DNA from: Phanerochaete sordida
Taxonomy: Eukaryota > Basidiomycota > Agaricomycetes > Polyporales > Phanerochaetaceae
Reading direction: 5' to 3'
Length of the DNA: 44,193 nt
NCBI GenBank assembly: GCA_019973155.2
Contig: BPQB01000142.1
Coordinates: forward strand, 1-44,193
Shown one piece after another: positions 33,126 to 43,530 of the stretch (position 1 is the first letter of the stretch; each line of letters begins with the position of its first letter). The translations under genes and the position numbers were made by a program. The notes under the pieces were generated by a model that made no database searches, was not told where the DNA came from, and saw nothing but the letters and a program-made list of their open reading frames with translations.

Positions 33126-34900
33126 TGGATTGCGTGCACAGGGGGCGTATGCCGAGGCGCCCCCGAGCATCGGATGCTGCGGGTGGTATCGGTATTAGCA
33201 GCGACGAAAACCCGGACAGAGGTCGTGCATACCGTATCGAGACGCGCGTCGCCAACGGATGGAGGCATCGCAGCGACGACTCGGCGCGATGACGCGATCT
33301 GCGACGAGCAGCGACCCCGTGCCGGTGTACGCGTCGCATGACTCTGCGTTGAGCGCGCTGAGCCTGTCGAGCACAGCGTGCAGCGCAGACATGGTCTTTT
33401 CTTGAGTGCAGCGACCGCGTCCACAAGGGCAGGCCTCGATAAGACCGCGTCATGCCATGTCAGGTAGTTGATCTGCACGTACACGACGTCGGCTGGCGGG
33501 TTCGTCGCGTCGAGGACATCGACGAGGACATCGCATGTCTGTATAAGGAGCCGTGACCGTGCGTGCCGACGGCAATGGCAACGGTCGCGGTGCCTGGGAG
33601 CGCGTGGTTGAGCAGAACATCGCATAGACCGGGTAGACTGATGCGATGACGACAGTCGCGTTCCGGAGTGAGCACGTCTGCGAGCCCAATCAGAGTTGCG
33701 CCGCGCGGATGGTGAAGTGCGTACTGTCGTGTCGCTCCAATTGAACGTCGACGGCATTCACGTTGGGCGAAAGCGTCGCGGCAGACGGTCGGACAAACGA
33801 CGAGCGATAGCTGCGAGCAGTGTCAGCATTCGGCTGCAGCAAGTGTGGGAACAACATACCGTGCAATACACGAGGTTCTTTTGCACCTTCGGGACCCGAA
33901 GCCCGAGCAACCAAAGGCATGTTCATCCCGACGACAGGCGCAGCGTTGAATTGGGCGAGAGACTTCTCAAGGAGCGTCGCCAGCTCTCCCGGGATCTGCG
34001 TCGGCGCGTCGATCTGGCTAGCGGCTGACACACCGGCGGTCGCGTCGAACGAATGCTACTTGATAGGCTCGCGCTCCTTGAAGGTGGGAGCGGAGACCAA
34101 GAGGTGAATATCGTGTCGCTGACGCTGTGGGGGTAGCGATGCGGGCAATTTCTCCAGCCAACGTATCCCTTGGCCTTGCGCAAGTGCCGGACGTTCAAGT
34201 CGTTGCGGCGGCCTGCGAAAAGCGTGAGTGCGGGTAGAACAGGCATGACAGAGTCTGCGTACCAGAGCACCCTAGCCCGGCCCAGTTCCATATCCACGTC
34301 CTCGCTCCCACACGCTTCTCCGCACCGCCCGCCGTATTCCGTCCACCGCGCCCATCTTGCCGTCGTCAGTTCCGCCAAGGTCGCAAAGCAAGGAATGGGC
34401 CAGAGGCGTCCACTCGCGCCGATGAACCAGCAGGCCCCTAAGTAGGAATGGTGGATGTCGCTATGAAGGCCAGCGCGCGGCTTGGCGTACCACGATGAGA
34501 CGAACGCGAGCGGGCAGCGTTCAGGGAACGTCGTCGAGGCACGGTCGAGCCCGCGCGAGGTGAATCGCCGCTTCAAAAGCAGGACGACGCTCAGCGAAAT
34601 AGTGTGCAGAGTGCATACGCCGAGACATAGGCCTGTTCTCGAGGACTCGGCCGGCCGCCGCAGTTCGCACGCCTGATGGATGTACAGAAGATGGGTGGTG
34701 GCGGGGCCAGGCGAGCTGGTCGGCGGGCGCGGGATGCGCGTCGCGCTGACTCGCGTAGACGTAGCTGAGGCTGGAGTCCTGGGGCGGATTGCCTGGCGGC
34801 GATCGACGTCGGCGATGTTGTCGTGGGTTTGCCGGTTCGCAGTGGGTGGCACACTGGCGAGCGAGTCTACGACGCGTCGCCGTCGCCGAGCCGTTGCTTG
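33126..34900 (-). pseudogene. Decayed gene X, copy C
   Basis: Minus-strand remnant aligned with copy A. Introns are conserved at 34,213-34,262 (50 nt) and 33,811-33,859 (49 nt). Patches include RVLENRPMSRRMHSAHYFAERRP-like sequence near 34,580-34,650, ISAPTFKEREPIK followed by a stop (TAG) where A reads on, LVYCTLSL at the second intron junction, and DVLVDVLDATNPPADVVYVQI near 33,470-33,530. A minus-strand open frame of 309 codons (34,852-33,923) runs through both exon and intron sequence and is not the product. The family is unknown. Confidence 0.4.
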
Positions 34901-35429
34901 CGCGGCCAGTCAATATAGAGGCCCGTGACTATCTGAAACCTAGGCTGGCTTGCCGATGGAGGTGAAAAACAGGAATTCAGGCTTCGAGGACGCTATGCTG
35001 ACGCCCTGCAGTGGACCAGCTTGCGACGACAGACATACAAGGCACGTCTACGCAGCCTACACGGTCAGCAATTCGCGCGCGACTGAACGAAAACGTCTGG
35101 CACGCACTGTATCTCCTCGTGTGTCCGTTGTCGCCGCCACTGAGGGACGTCACGGGGTGTCGACGCGAAGCTGCTACGGCGTCGAGCGAGGCCGTTGGTG
35201 CACGTCCGGAGTCGCCATGGACAGGGACGGAGAGCGCCCAGGGTGCGGCCTACGTTGACGACAGGCAGCTCGTTGGCGTGTGCACCGGCGTCGGCGCGCG
35301 GATAGTGCCCGGCAGCATGGTGAGTTTTAGCTTCTCGTCCGCGGCGGATGTGGACGTTTTGCGGGAGAGTCCGGTCTGGTGAACTGAGCGCTGAGTCTAC
35401 AAAGATAATCAGTACTACGCAAAAGGCGT
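34901..35429. other. Conserved spacer in unit C, no confident gene
   Basis: Counterpart of 2,171-2,760 in unit A, with the same GVCTGVGAR and FRESP patches on the plus strand (ending TGG-TGA near 35,382). No start or splice pattern could be fixed. Confidence 0.3.
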
Positions 35430-36400
35430 GGGAGAGTGGGAGAGGATGTACCATGCTGGCGCTCTACCGGCTGGTCGACGAGGCTTGTCATGGGGCTCAG
35501 TCTGTGGCTGTGCATCTTCCAGAGAGCCCGGCGGCGGGGTGTTTCTTTTTTTTCTTTTCGGGAGAGCCTGTAGAATCATAGTTCGATCTGACCCAATGAG
35601 CGTGCTGGCTGCGTTGGAATCGTCGCTGCGCAGGCATGCGCCTGCAGGGCTACGTGACTTCTCTCGCGCATGCTGGCATGCCGGGTAGAAGCCGCAGACG
35701 GGGAGAGCTGCGCCAGCTAGATGGTACGTTGCTCTTTGTGGCGCGCTCTGCTTGCAGGAGGGTCGAATTAGCGAGAGAGTCGAACGAGGGCGCGAGACGG
35801 AACGCACCTGGCGCGTCTGGGGTAGCCGCGGTCGTACGCTTTGCGGCGCACTAGGACTGAAGGGAGCGAAGGTCAAACAAGCCGCACAGCGACGAAGGAA
35901 GGCTAGACTTACCAGAAGCTCAGGGAGCGATCGGGCAGGGCAATCGAGGGGCCGCAAGTCGACGCCGGTGTCGAACACGACGACGTGTCTCGACGCCTTG
36001 TGGTCACCGAGGCCTCAGGGCGTGTCATGACGCAACGCAAGGAAGGGCGGGTGACCGGTGCCGGTGAGCGCTGAGCACACTAGGGGGCAGGACGTATGAC
36101 GGGCTGAGATATGTCGCGTGGAGGATGGCGGACGTGCTGCGGGAGGAGCCCAACCCGAAGACGCGCCCGAGCGTCTCTTATATTGCTCGCGCGGCGCGCG
36201 TTCCACGTGGGCAGAGCGCGGGCCGCGGCGCGTAATCGACGCGTGCCGTCGAGCTGCGTCCAACGCTCTGCCAGGTCCCGCCCAGTCGACCACAATATTT
36301 CCCACCCCGTTCTGTCCGGTGAGCCTCGCCTGTTTCCCTCTTCTGTCGTCTTGCTCAAACTGGCTTAGAGCCCCGCAAAGCAAAGTGTATACTTCCGGTT
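35430..36400 (-). pseudogene. Decayed gene Y, copy C
   Basis: Minus-strand remnant with introns at 35,851-35,912 (62 nt, GTAAGT to TAG) and 35,751-35,807 (57 nt, GTGCGT to AAG), matching A. The first exon contains HVVVFDTGVDLRPLD. An oligo-T tract at about 35,546-35,560 (tttcttttttttctttt) is specific to this copy. A long open frame continues upstream to 36,671 but overlaps the plus-strand gene W remnant, so the 5' limit is uncertain. Confidence 0.35.
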
Positions 36401-37470
36401 TCCGCTGCGGCTGCTGCATATAAGGTGCGTCTCCTTCCTCTTGGCTCCCTCTGTCCCACACATCCGCCCACCCCAGCAATCCGCGTGCACCGCGAAGAGC
36501 AAAGTATACCAACAAGTCGGTGTCACACCCCTCGTCTGCGAGCCCTACGCGACATGTCCGCCCTCCGAGAAGTACTCTCAGCAAAGCAGACGTGCCGCAA
36601 GACCCTGCAGCAACACCTCCAGCGCCGCGGACGCGTATACCGCGTGTCTGCCGTGCTATCTTAAGGCGCACGACGGACGGTAAGGTACACGGCGTGTTAC
36701 CGGCAGCATCTTTGCCCCAGGACGCGCGCTGTGGACGGGCCTGTTACCGCGATTCAGGGAGAGCGGGGTGCGTGGACATTCGCTTTGCTTAATTTCGCGC
36801 TTCTGACTGGCTTCCCAGGTGCTTGGCGCGCAGCCCTCCAGGCGCATGTCCGTCGCGGAGCGTTGACCTTGCCCGCGAAGGATGAACCCGGGAGCACGTC
36901 GAACTGCCAGAGCGCGCCCCCGCCCCAACGTGGACAGCACGAGCGATGTAATTTGCATCGCATCTCCCTTGAAATTTACAAATGCGCCAAATCCCGCACT
37001 TCCCACCTCCTGGCGACGGCCAACCGAAAACATCGCTGTGAATCGTACACAGCCTGCCCTAGAGGATGATGCCGCGCCTCAAGGCTGAGCGCGGGCTTTA
37101 CATACAACCTGGTGCGTGCAGGCCGTCACTTTGAGCGATATGAGCCTCATGAACGCCATCTCGTTCCAGATTTGTGCGCGCAATCCACCGGCACCGAGAT
37201 GCTGCAGACCTCCCGAATTTACCCCCTCCTACGAGCACACCGCGCGCTCGAAGTCTCTGAAAACTCGTTCCAATATCTGTGGGCCGAGCCCGATGCTCTC
37301 AGCGCGACCGACCGGCCCCTCGACGCTCCCACCAGGTGGTGAGCACCCCTCCACACCGCCGATCGGCGATATCAGCACCCAATCCACGACAAAGCCGCAG
37401 GCACGCCGCCGTCGATATTGCTAGCGCATAGACTGCCAGAGTCGCACGACGAGCCTCGACTGCGACGACG
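36401..37470 (+). pseudogene. Gene W, copy C (better preserved remnant)
   Basis: Plus-strand multi-exon remnant. Intron-like segments are at about 36,424-36,477 (GTGCGT to CAG), 36,680-36,720 (GTAAGG to CAG) and 36,769-36,819 (GTGCGT to CAG). Joining them gives one open frame from TAKSKVYQQVGVTPLVCEPY through AAL(Q)AHVRRGALTLPAKDE to HRCES before a stop near 37,070. A further coding-like exon follows at about 37,110-37,341 (TGTEMLQTSRIYPLLRAHRA, then NSFQYLWAEPD) ending at a GTGAGC donor. It is unclear whether that is the same gene. No family recognised. Confidence 0.35.
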
Positions 37471-38039
37471 CGGCACAGCGCGATAGGCCTTGGACCACCT
37501 TCATCCCCGCGCGCCGCGCCTTCTTCGCCGGAGAAAACGCTGGTTGCGTGGGCGTCCGGCTGGGCGTCCGGCTGGGCGTCCGTCCGAGGTGGCGCGTGTT
37601 CTGGCTCGCAGGACGCCACTGTGCTACAGAACTATGCCCAATCCGCGGCGCGCGGAGCTTCTCAAGCGCGAGCGAAAGCAGCAACATCGCGGCAGGTGCG
37701 GGTTCATCTTCGGCGCGACGTTCGCCCTTCTCGACCTGACTGACACGCGCGCATACTGTCGCAGACGTTGTATCAACGGCCCCTCAAGACGCTGAGCATC
37801 ACACGCACAATTATTCGCGATAAGCTCGGATTCGATGGAACCTCGTGAGCACCTTGCCAAAAGCAGGCGGGCCTGCGTGCTGACCGCGAGCTACCGAGCA
37901 GCACTCTTGTCCTCAAGGTGATATTTGCCGCCATAGTCTCAGCCAAACCGAATGCGAGGCGATGAACTGCACGGCGAAGGCTCGCGGGAGATGCTAAGGT
38001 GCGCCTCGCTTTCGTTCTCGCGTCCCGCCATCACTCAAC
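37471..38039. other. Spacer in unit C, no gene seen
   Basis: Contains three short direct copies of a GCGTCCGGCTGG-like word near 37,548-37,580 (the repeated cggctgggcgtc). Otherwise only alignable with 4,720-5,250 of unit A. Confidence 0.4.
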
Positions 38040-38051
38040 CTTTCTGCAGAT

Positions 38052-38837
38052 ATGTCTTACAGTAGCGCGAGTCTGGCCAAAGCCGCCTTCGCGGCGAGAC
38101 TGTGTACGACCTCGACGCCGCAGCAGGCCCGTTTGCTGATTGCCACGGCGCAGACCGTGCTCATGCCCATACACATGTCGTCGAGCGTCGCGTCTCTGCC
38201 GTCAGCGGCGCTCCCGTGGTGCGCCGGCCCTTCAGGCTGCTGTACACGCTGCACGCAGGCCAGTGCCGCTCGCGCGCGTGTGGTCGTGGCGCTCGAGATG
38301 TGCGGCGATAACGCCATGATGCACGGCTCCGAGGCAGCAATCGTCGACGCGTACACGACGCGCGCAGGGGCGGTGCAACCGTTCAGCACTAGGAGCTTGG
38401 ACGGCGGTGCGACGATCGCCTGGGGCGGTAGTTGGATTCCGGATACACTCGCGGGGGCTGCGGCGTGCCGAGTACGAGCGCATGGCAGCGGCGTCGAGCC
38501 AAACGGCGGCGTGGTACATGGGATCGCAGCGTTTATGCGAGTATGTGCTGCTCTTGTGCGTGCTAGAAACATCACTGATTACGTTGTCAGGGCCTGGCGA
38601 ATCTACGAACAGGGACAGACTTACAGTGCGTCCGCGGCTTTGGATCTAGCATGCAGGTCCTGCCGGCTGGCTCTGGGAACGCCTGCGACGAACACCAGGC
38701 TCCTACGTCCTGCCCACCAGCAATATACCTGGTATGTACAGCATCACTCACCCTACGTCCTTCTGACATGCGTCGGAGACCCTGCCATTCGAATATCCGA
38801 CTGCGTGGCATCGGACGCCGCTATCTTACTGCGATAA
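38052..38837 (+). CDS. Gene Z, copy C: possible last exon (open for 261 codons)
   Basis: Longest open version of gene Z. It starts just after an intron-like segment ending CTGCAG at about 38,050 that matches introns in units A and B. The reading includes SSASLAKAAFAARLCTT, then MMHGSEAAIVDAYTT, then WIPDTLAGAAACR. Copy A is frameshifted in the middle. Much of the region is also open on the minus strand (38,575-38,057), and substitutions between A and C look neutral, so this may be a decayed exon in a GC-rich frame rather than a working gene. The product is unknown. Confidence 0.3.
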   Translation: MSYSSASLAKAAFAARLCTTSTPQQARLLIATAQTVLMPIHMSSSVASLPSAALPWCAGPSGCCTRCTQASAARARVVVALEMCGDNAMMHGSEAAIVDAYTTRAGAVQPFSTRSLDGGATIAWGGSWIPDTLAGAAACRVRAHGSGVEPNGGVVHGIAAFMRVCAALVRARNITDYVVRAWRIYEQGQTYSASAALDLACRSCRLALGTPATNTRLLRPAHQQYTWYVQHHSPYVLLTCVGDPAIRISDCVASDAAILLR

Positions 38838-38839
38838 TC

Positions 38840-39445
38840 GTCTACAGGGGACATGACCGGTCGGCCAGGTTCGCGTGGTCCATGTTCTTGACGAAGGCGT
38901 CCACCGCCGTGCGCTTCTGCTTCTTACTTTGCGATTATCGTTACTGACAGCCTGCGCAGCATGCATCCCGGTGCAAATCACTGCCTTGCACCGCGCTGCC
39001 GCTGAACGCGTACTTCAACACGGAACACTTCCGCAGCAGGGCACGGCCTGCCAGAGCGAATAGCAAACGATGTAGCGATGCTAGCTTGTATATCCGGGAC
39101 TCCGTACATAACTAGAGGTGAATATATGATTGCTTGATGGTTTTTGCTAGAACTGCTGTGTCTGCGTGCGGGGCGAAGACCGAATGCCTATGGGAGGTCC
39201 TTACAACGGGGACGATGATATGCTATGAATGGACGATTCTGCGTTCTACTTGTGCCTTGGGCGCGCGCTACACGGGCGGCGCTCCCCAGGGCGTTCATAC
39301 GCCTTCCGTGCACGAGGCAGAGAAGTCGGCCCGGGGGCTGCGCAGACGTCGCACGCTGTACTAGGAATCCGAGGACGTGCGGATGAGGCAAGGCTCGTCG
39401 GTCTCGCACTTATCCCCTACCGCCACCACCCCTCCCACATAGTCC
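38840..39445 (+). promoter_or_regulatory. 5' flank of F-box gene, copy C
   Basis: Conserved with 5,863-6,742 of unit A, including the AT-rich stretch near 39,117 and the block tatgaatggacgattctgcg near 39,225. The upstream frame is stopped at 39,362 (TAG), one base different from copy A, which supports starting translation near 39,446. Confidence 0.4.
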
Positions 39446-41218
39446 ATGACCAGACGTCGCATGCCTCGCTGGCTCTGGTCCAGGAAGCCCCAGATCACAG
39501 GAGCCGACCTCCCGTCCGAGGTCGTCAAGCATATCCTCAGCAACTTCATGATTGTGGTGACAATACATGAGGAGAGGTATTGGGGGTGGAAACACGAGCT
39601 TGTCGCGCCAAGTCTCGTGTGCAAGTATTGGGCAGAGTGCATCCGGACGGCCCTCTTCCGGGAGATAATGTTAAGAAATGGTTCTGACGTACGCATCCTT
39701 GAAGACATTGTCTACAGCCCTCAATTCAAGGACTCGTCACTAAACGGAGCTATTAAATGCATACGAGCGAACCACCACTTTTTCCCCCTTCCAGAGCCGT
39801 GGCTACACCACCTACTTCCGTTGATGGCGCACCTTCCAGAAACGGAACTCGTCTGCGGCGTCTGGAGAGACAACCAAGGCTACGGGAGTCCACTGCCAGT
39901 TCTATGGCCCCCATTTGCCGCTCTTCCCCGTGTTCCTCCATCATTCTACAGCCTTCGACTGTCCACTATGCAGATCACTGGTTCCGAGCTCAAGAGCACT
40001 ACCGAGCTCGCACGGCTGGTCAACAGCTTTCCTTCCCTGCAACAATGCTGCTTCGTCCGACTCAAATTCCTCGACCCCTCTCCAATCATCCGAGCTCGAA
40101 GGATCCCACGGAAAGTGCAGAGAGCAGTCTGGCGGTGCCAGATCTCGGGATGCGCAGACATGTCGATCTCGGCTCAGGCAAGGCTTGCCTTGGACCTGCT
40201 CGCAGCCGCGCCCCGACTGGGCCTTGCCGCGGAGGATCCCCAGTGGAGCGCACTCCTCGATGCCTTGCTTGCATCGGTGCCCAGCGGCTTCAAGCAGGCT
40301 GGCATGGCATTGCGCCACTCGGAAAGCGAGCCTCTCGATGGCCGTGCCCCAGGTGCGCACATGGTCATTCAGTGGTGCGACGGAGACACTCAATGCATGA
40401 CCTTGGCAGGCAAAGTATCTCTGGCGTTCTCACCAGCGGAAGACCCAGACCTAGACCAGCTCTTTGCCAATGTGTGGGTGGAGCGTGGATGCGCTACACC
40501 CACTCGAGCAGAAGACACACCTGCTTATGTCAGTGCGATCAGTTTGACTGCCGGCTTCGCGGCCGCCGAAGATGGACATTCACCCTCCTTCGACGGTTTT
40601 CGAGAAGCCGTGGGCTTAGATCACTTCGATCAGCTCCGATTCTTTGTGCGCGAAGGAAATGCGGTGGACGAAGCGGGGATGCAGGCGCTCGTGCGCTCGG
40701 TGCTTCGCCGCGAACAGCTTGCGTGGGCCCTCGAACGAGGTGTCTTGCAGCTACACCACCGCAGCCTGAATGGTAAGACAAACACGTGGAATGTAGCCGC
40801 CTACATCAACAGCAGAACGCTCCTCTCCGTTCTCGCAGACCGCACGGTCCCCAGCATCGACGACACGCCGCCGACGCTCGATGACGACGAATATGCGGAG
40901 TACCTCTCGCTCTTCTTCGCAGAGAAGAGGGAAGACTACCTATGGCGCCTTCCTGCGTTGCGCGCGGAGCGAGCTGCAGCAAACGCACGCTCCTCGAGCG
41001 CAATACCTGCGCTGCCTGAAGCACTGGGCACAGCTGTGGACGTGCTGCATATAAGCCCACGAGGCGAGCCGGGAGGCCGAGCAGCAAAATGGAAGGCACT
41101 CGGCTCGCTATTGTTTGGCGGCGCGAGCTCGGGCTTGGTCCTGGGAAAGAGGTTGCTGGGCCGTAGAAGGCGCCCCACAGTGGTGGCAGCTGAACACGAA
41201 GCGGAGAGGGGAGCATAG
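39446..41218 (+). CDS. F-box domain protein, copy C (590 aa)
   Basis: Intact paralogue of the 6,743 gene. Starts at MTRRRMPRWLW (39,446), with 39,461 an alternative ATG in the same frame. The F-box-like segment spans about residues 20-78: DLPSEVVKHILSNF, then PSLVCKYWAECIRTALFREI. The leucine-rich middle (ELARLVNSFPSLQQCCF) and conserved C-terminal half (VLRREQLAWALERGVLQL; DDDEYAEYLSLFFAEKREDY) follow. Its C terminus is unique in this window: a 60-residue extension with a glycine-rich hydrophobic stretch (LGSLLFGGASSGLVLGKRLL) and then RRRR, which could be a membrane-associating or targeting tail. No introns. Predicted SCF adaptor with unknown substrate. Confidence 0.8.
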   Translation: MTRRRMPRWLWSRKPQITGADLPSEVVKHILSNFMIVVTIHEERYWGWKHELVAPSLVCKYWAECIRTALFREIMLRNGSDVRILEDIVYSPQFKDSSLNGAIKCIRANHHFFPLPEPWLHHLLPLMAHLPETELVCGVWRDNQGYGSPLPVLWPPFAALPRVPPSFYSLRLSTMQITGSELKSTTELARLVNSFPSLQQCCFVRLKFLDPSPIIRARRIPRKVQRAVWRCQISGCADMSISAQARLALDLLAAAPRLGLAAEDPQWSALLDALLASVPSGFKQAGMALRHSESEPLDGRAPGAHMVIQWCDGDTQCMTLAGKVSLAFSPAEDPDLDQLFANVWVERGCATPTRAEDTPAYVSAISLTAGFAAAEDGHSPSFDGFREAVGLDHFDQLRFFVREGNAVDEAGMQALVRSVLRREQLAWALERGVLQLHHRSLNGKTNTWNVAAYINSRTLLSVLADRTVPSIDDTPPTLDDDEYAEYLSLFFAEKREDYLWRLPALRAERAAANARSSSAIPALPEALGTAVDVLHISPRGEPGGRAAKWKALGSLLFGGASSGLVLGKRLLGRRRRPTVVAAEHEAERGA

Positions 41219-41505
41219 TGTTGAGGTCTGGCGGCTTGCGGCGCTTTGTTGCTCGGTGGGTCAGGGTCGTGCTGGCGTGGCTCGCCACCTGTACAGCTTG
41301 ACCCAGCGTCCGCCCCGCGATGTCTAGGGCCCCACGGACATTTCGTCCGTCATGTATCCTTCGCCTGTTGCTTGCTTATGCCCCATGTACATCATGAATT
41401 GTGACCCAGAATCGGCTTCGTTCTCTGTAAAACTATACATGCCCATCCACTCGTAGCACGCTGAGAGCCTTATGTATTTCTGAGCTTGTTTTTCGTCCTA
41501 CTTCT
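41219..41505. other. 3' flank of F-box copy C
   Basis: No gene. Unlike the other unit junctions, this stretch does not align with the sequence following copies A or B, so unit D begins with different or highly diverged sequence. Confidence 0.4.
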
Positions 41506-41509
41506 ATGG

Positions 41510-41572
41510 ACTTTGTACGGACGCCTATGTACTTTGTACGGACGCCTATGTACTTTGTACGGACGCCTATGT
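41510..41572. repeat. 21-bp tandem repeat, three perfect copies
   Basis: Unit ACTTTGTACGGACGCCTATGT at 41,510-41,530, 41,531-41,551 and 41,552-41,572, followed by a partial copy. Its length is a multiple of three and it stays open in a plus frame (MYFVRTP) and a minus frame (YIGVRTK), but no gene model supports either. Confidence 0.9.
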
Positions 41573-41596
41573 ACTTGTCGTACCCACAGGCGTTCA

Positions 41597-42094
41597 CTAC
41601 TTTAGCACCCGGACCAACATCGCGCCCTCTGACGTCCACATCGCCTCGCTGTGATCACCCGCGCGGACGTCGCGCCGGCCGAGGCTCACCGCCCTCGCGC
41701 TCTGCTTTGCGAACACGAAAAGCCGCTCGACGAGCAGGACGTGTCCGGCTTCGTGCCTCTCGGAAGAAAAACGTACTGATGGCCTGCGCGGGACATGTTG
41801 AGAAGCGCTCGAGCGAGGGGTCGCTGCGAGTGCCACCGTCAGCGGACATCGGAGAGGGTAATATGAGATGCCTGCGTACCCAGTAGAGATCTGCGTGAGC
41901 AGCGCGGCTTCACAAAACCCGTGCCATATCTTACAAGTTCTAGGCGCAGTAGCGGGATGGAGAGTGAATTGCGTCGACCTGAAATGACGTGTGCACCCCC
42001 TGACGGGCGTGACGGAATCTGCGGATTTTCTGATCAGGGCGATGGAGGGGCATATAGTGAGAGGATTGACCGGGCGCATCGCTGGTGCACTCAA
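41597..42094 (-). CDS. Minus-strand open frame of 165 codons, unrecognised
   Basis: Low-confidence hypothetical. Its second half (about 41,870-41,597; SERHEAGHVLLVERLFVFAK, then SEAMWTSEGAMLVRVLK) looks protein-like and ends in TAG. It lies downstream of gene X copy D on the same strand and could be that gene's 3' exon or a separate gene. No domain is visible. Confidence 0.25.
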   Translation of the reverse strand: MSAPAMRPVNPLTICPSIALIRKSADSVTPVRGCTRHFRSTQFTLHPATAPRTCKIWHGFCEAALLTQISTGYAGISYYPLRCPLTVALAATPRSSASQHVPRRPSVRFSSERHEAGHVLLVERLFVFAKQSARAVSLGRRDVRAGDHSEAMWTSEGAMLVRVLK

Positions 42095-42249
42095 TTTGTC
42101 TGCTTTTGTTCGCCCCGAAGGAGCCTGAGAGCATAATCAGCTGCGCAGTCCACGATGCGATCGCGCAGGACCCACCGCTAGACTCCTTCGTACATCGATA
42201 GTCCCTGTGCTCAATCAGCACCACCGATTGCGAGCCGAAACGGAGACGA

Positions 42250-43530
42250 CTCACCAGCACGGCCCATTCGCAATCGGCCACCGGTCGCCTGCAAACCCGC
42301 ATACATGGCGCACGACTGCATAGTCCGCGCTTTCCCGCTCGAATATGCTGCGCCGGTCGACTAGTACGTCGCCGCAGACGATCAGGCTACAAACGTCAGG
42401 GTCCTCGACGACGAGCGGCCGTCTCGTGCTCGCACAGGTGTCGCTCAGATTTACGTCGGGCGCGCCGGTTGCGACGTCGAGCACGGAAGCGCTGCGTTTC
42501 TTCAGCGCGGAAAACGCGCCTGCGAGCGCGGGCCCAGTGCCGCGCCTGACCCGACTACAGGAGCGTTCCGCGCCCCGTCGTGTCTGTACAGTCGAGAATG
42601 TGAGGCCGATCGTCGACGGCGGAGATCCAGATCCAGCTTCCCCTACAGCGCCCACCCCGACGGACCAGCAGCGATGCCGGCGTGAATTGCGTGGCGGTCA
42701 CGGTCGCGCCGAGGAGCCAATCATGACCGTCTACGCCTGCGAGATACGTTAGCGTGAGACATCACAAAGGACAAGATGCATACCGTAGTGATATTCATAC
42801 GACTCAAAGACGCCGTCGATGCTCGCGCGGGCGACGTTATGCGGGACCATCGTCGCGAATGCCATACCGACGCATCGCACCTGCAATTAGGGTTAGTGTT
42901 CGGCTAACGGGAGCGTACGAACAACGTACAAGATATTCCAGATATCGATCTCTCAAACCCCGGGACCGGCGCGATCTAGACCACGCCCATCGCAGCGGCG
43001 AGCGCACCAATGGGAAGCGTGATGAGCGGCGCGTAGAGGGCGGCCAGCTCGCCCGATATCTGCGACTGGCGAGTTGCGGGGGTCCGCGTCGATTGAGCAT
43101 GTCGAGAATGGCTCAAATACCTGAAGTCGGAAGCAAAGATCGACAGGTCGAACGCATCGCTGGCGTCGCGCGTGTCGAAGCCGAGGAAGTCGAACCGCAG
43201 ACCAGTGATGTTGCCAACTTGAGTCTCGTACGAGGGTGGCATCTCGCCGTTCAAGTCCCTAGCTTTGCCTAAGAGAATCGTGAGAATGTGCGGGTAAGAC
43301 AGCACAGATGGCTCACCTCAGCTCCCAGAACCCGGCACAGCGCCGTCTTCGGGACGTCTCCGCGACTGGAGCACCGCCCGGACAGGCCGCCACACCCTGC
43401 GCGCCGCGCCCATCCAGCTATTTTGCACCACCCACCCTCGCGATTATCTCTGCTGCCGTCGTCCGTCATCGCGCCCAGCGCCCCGGAAGGTCCGCGCTGA
43501 GGCCGGACGCGCGAGACCGCGACGACGGCA
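42250..43530 (-). pseudogene. Gene X, copy D (best preserved, status uncertain)
   Basis: Minus strand. Introns are conserved at 43,269-43,316 (48 nt, GTGAGC to TAG) and 42,881-42,929 (49 nt, GTACGT to CAG), plus a third at 42,737-42,783 (47 nt, GTATGC to CAG) not seen in the other copies. Exons read well: QVGNITGLRFDFLGFDTRD near 43,170-43,225, then VRCVGMAFATMVPHNVARAS before the third intron and VDGHDWLLGATVTATQFTP after it, and AFSALKKRSASVLD near 42,480-42,530. One stop (TAG) lies at about 42,982 in the frame I favour, although another frame stays open there. This may be the parent of the decayed copies A-C. The family is not recognised. Confidence 0.4.

Larger units (their letters stand above)
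17160..41330. repeat. Tandem repeat unit C, interrupted by two transposons
   Basis: The unit's left end is at 17,160-17,246. It is then interrupted at 17,250-25,008, continues at 25,009-25,429, is interrupted again at 25,430-33,121, and runs on from 33,122 to the F-box gene at 41,218. Joining the flanks restores continuous homology to units A and B on both sides of each insertion. Without the insertions the unit is about 8.7 kb, close to A and B. Confidence 0.8.

Noticed and set aside
33923..34852. Minus-strand open frame of 309 codons
   Set aside because: It reads straight through a conserved GT-AG intron of gene X (34,213-34,262), so it is not a single-exon product.
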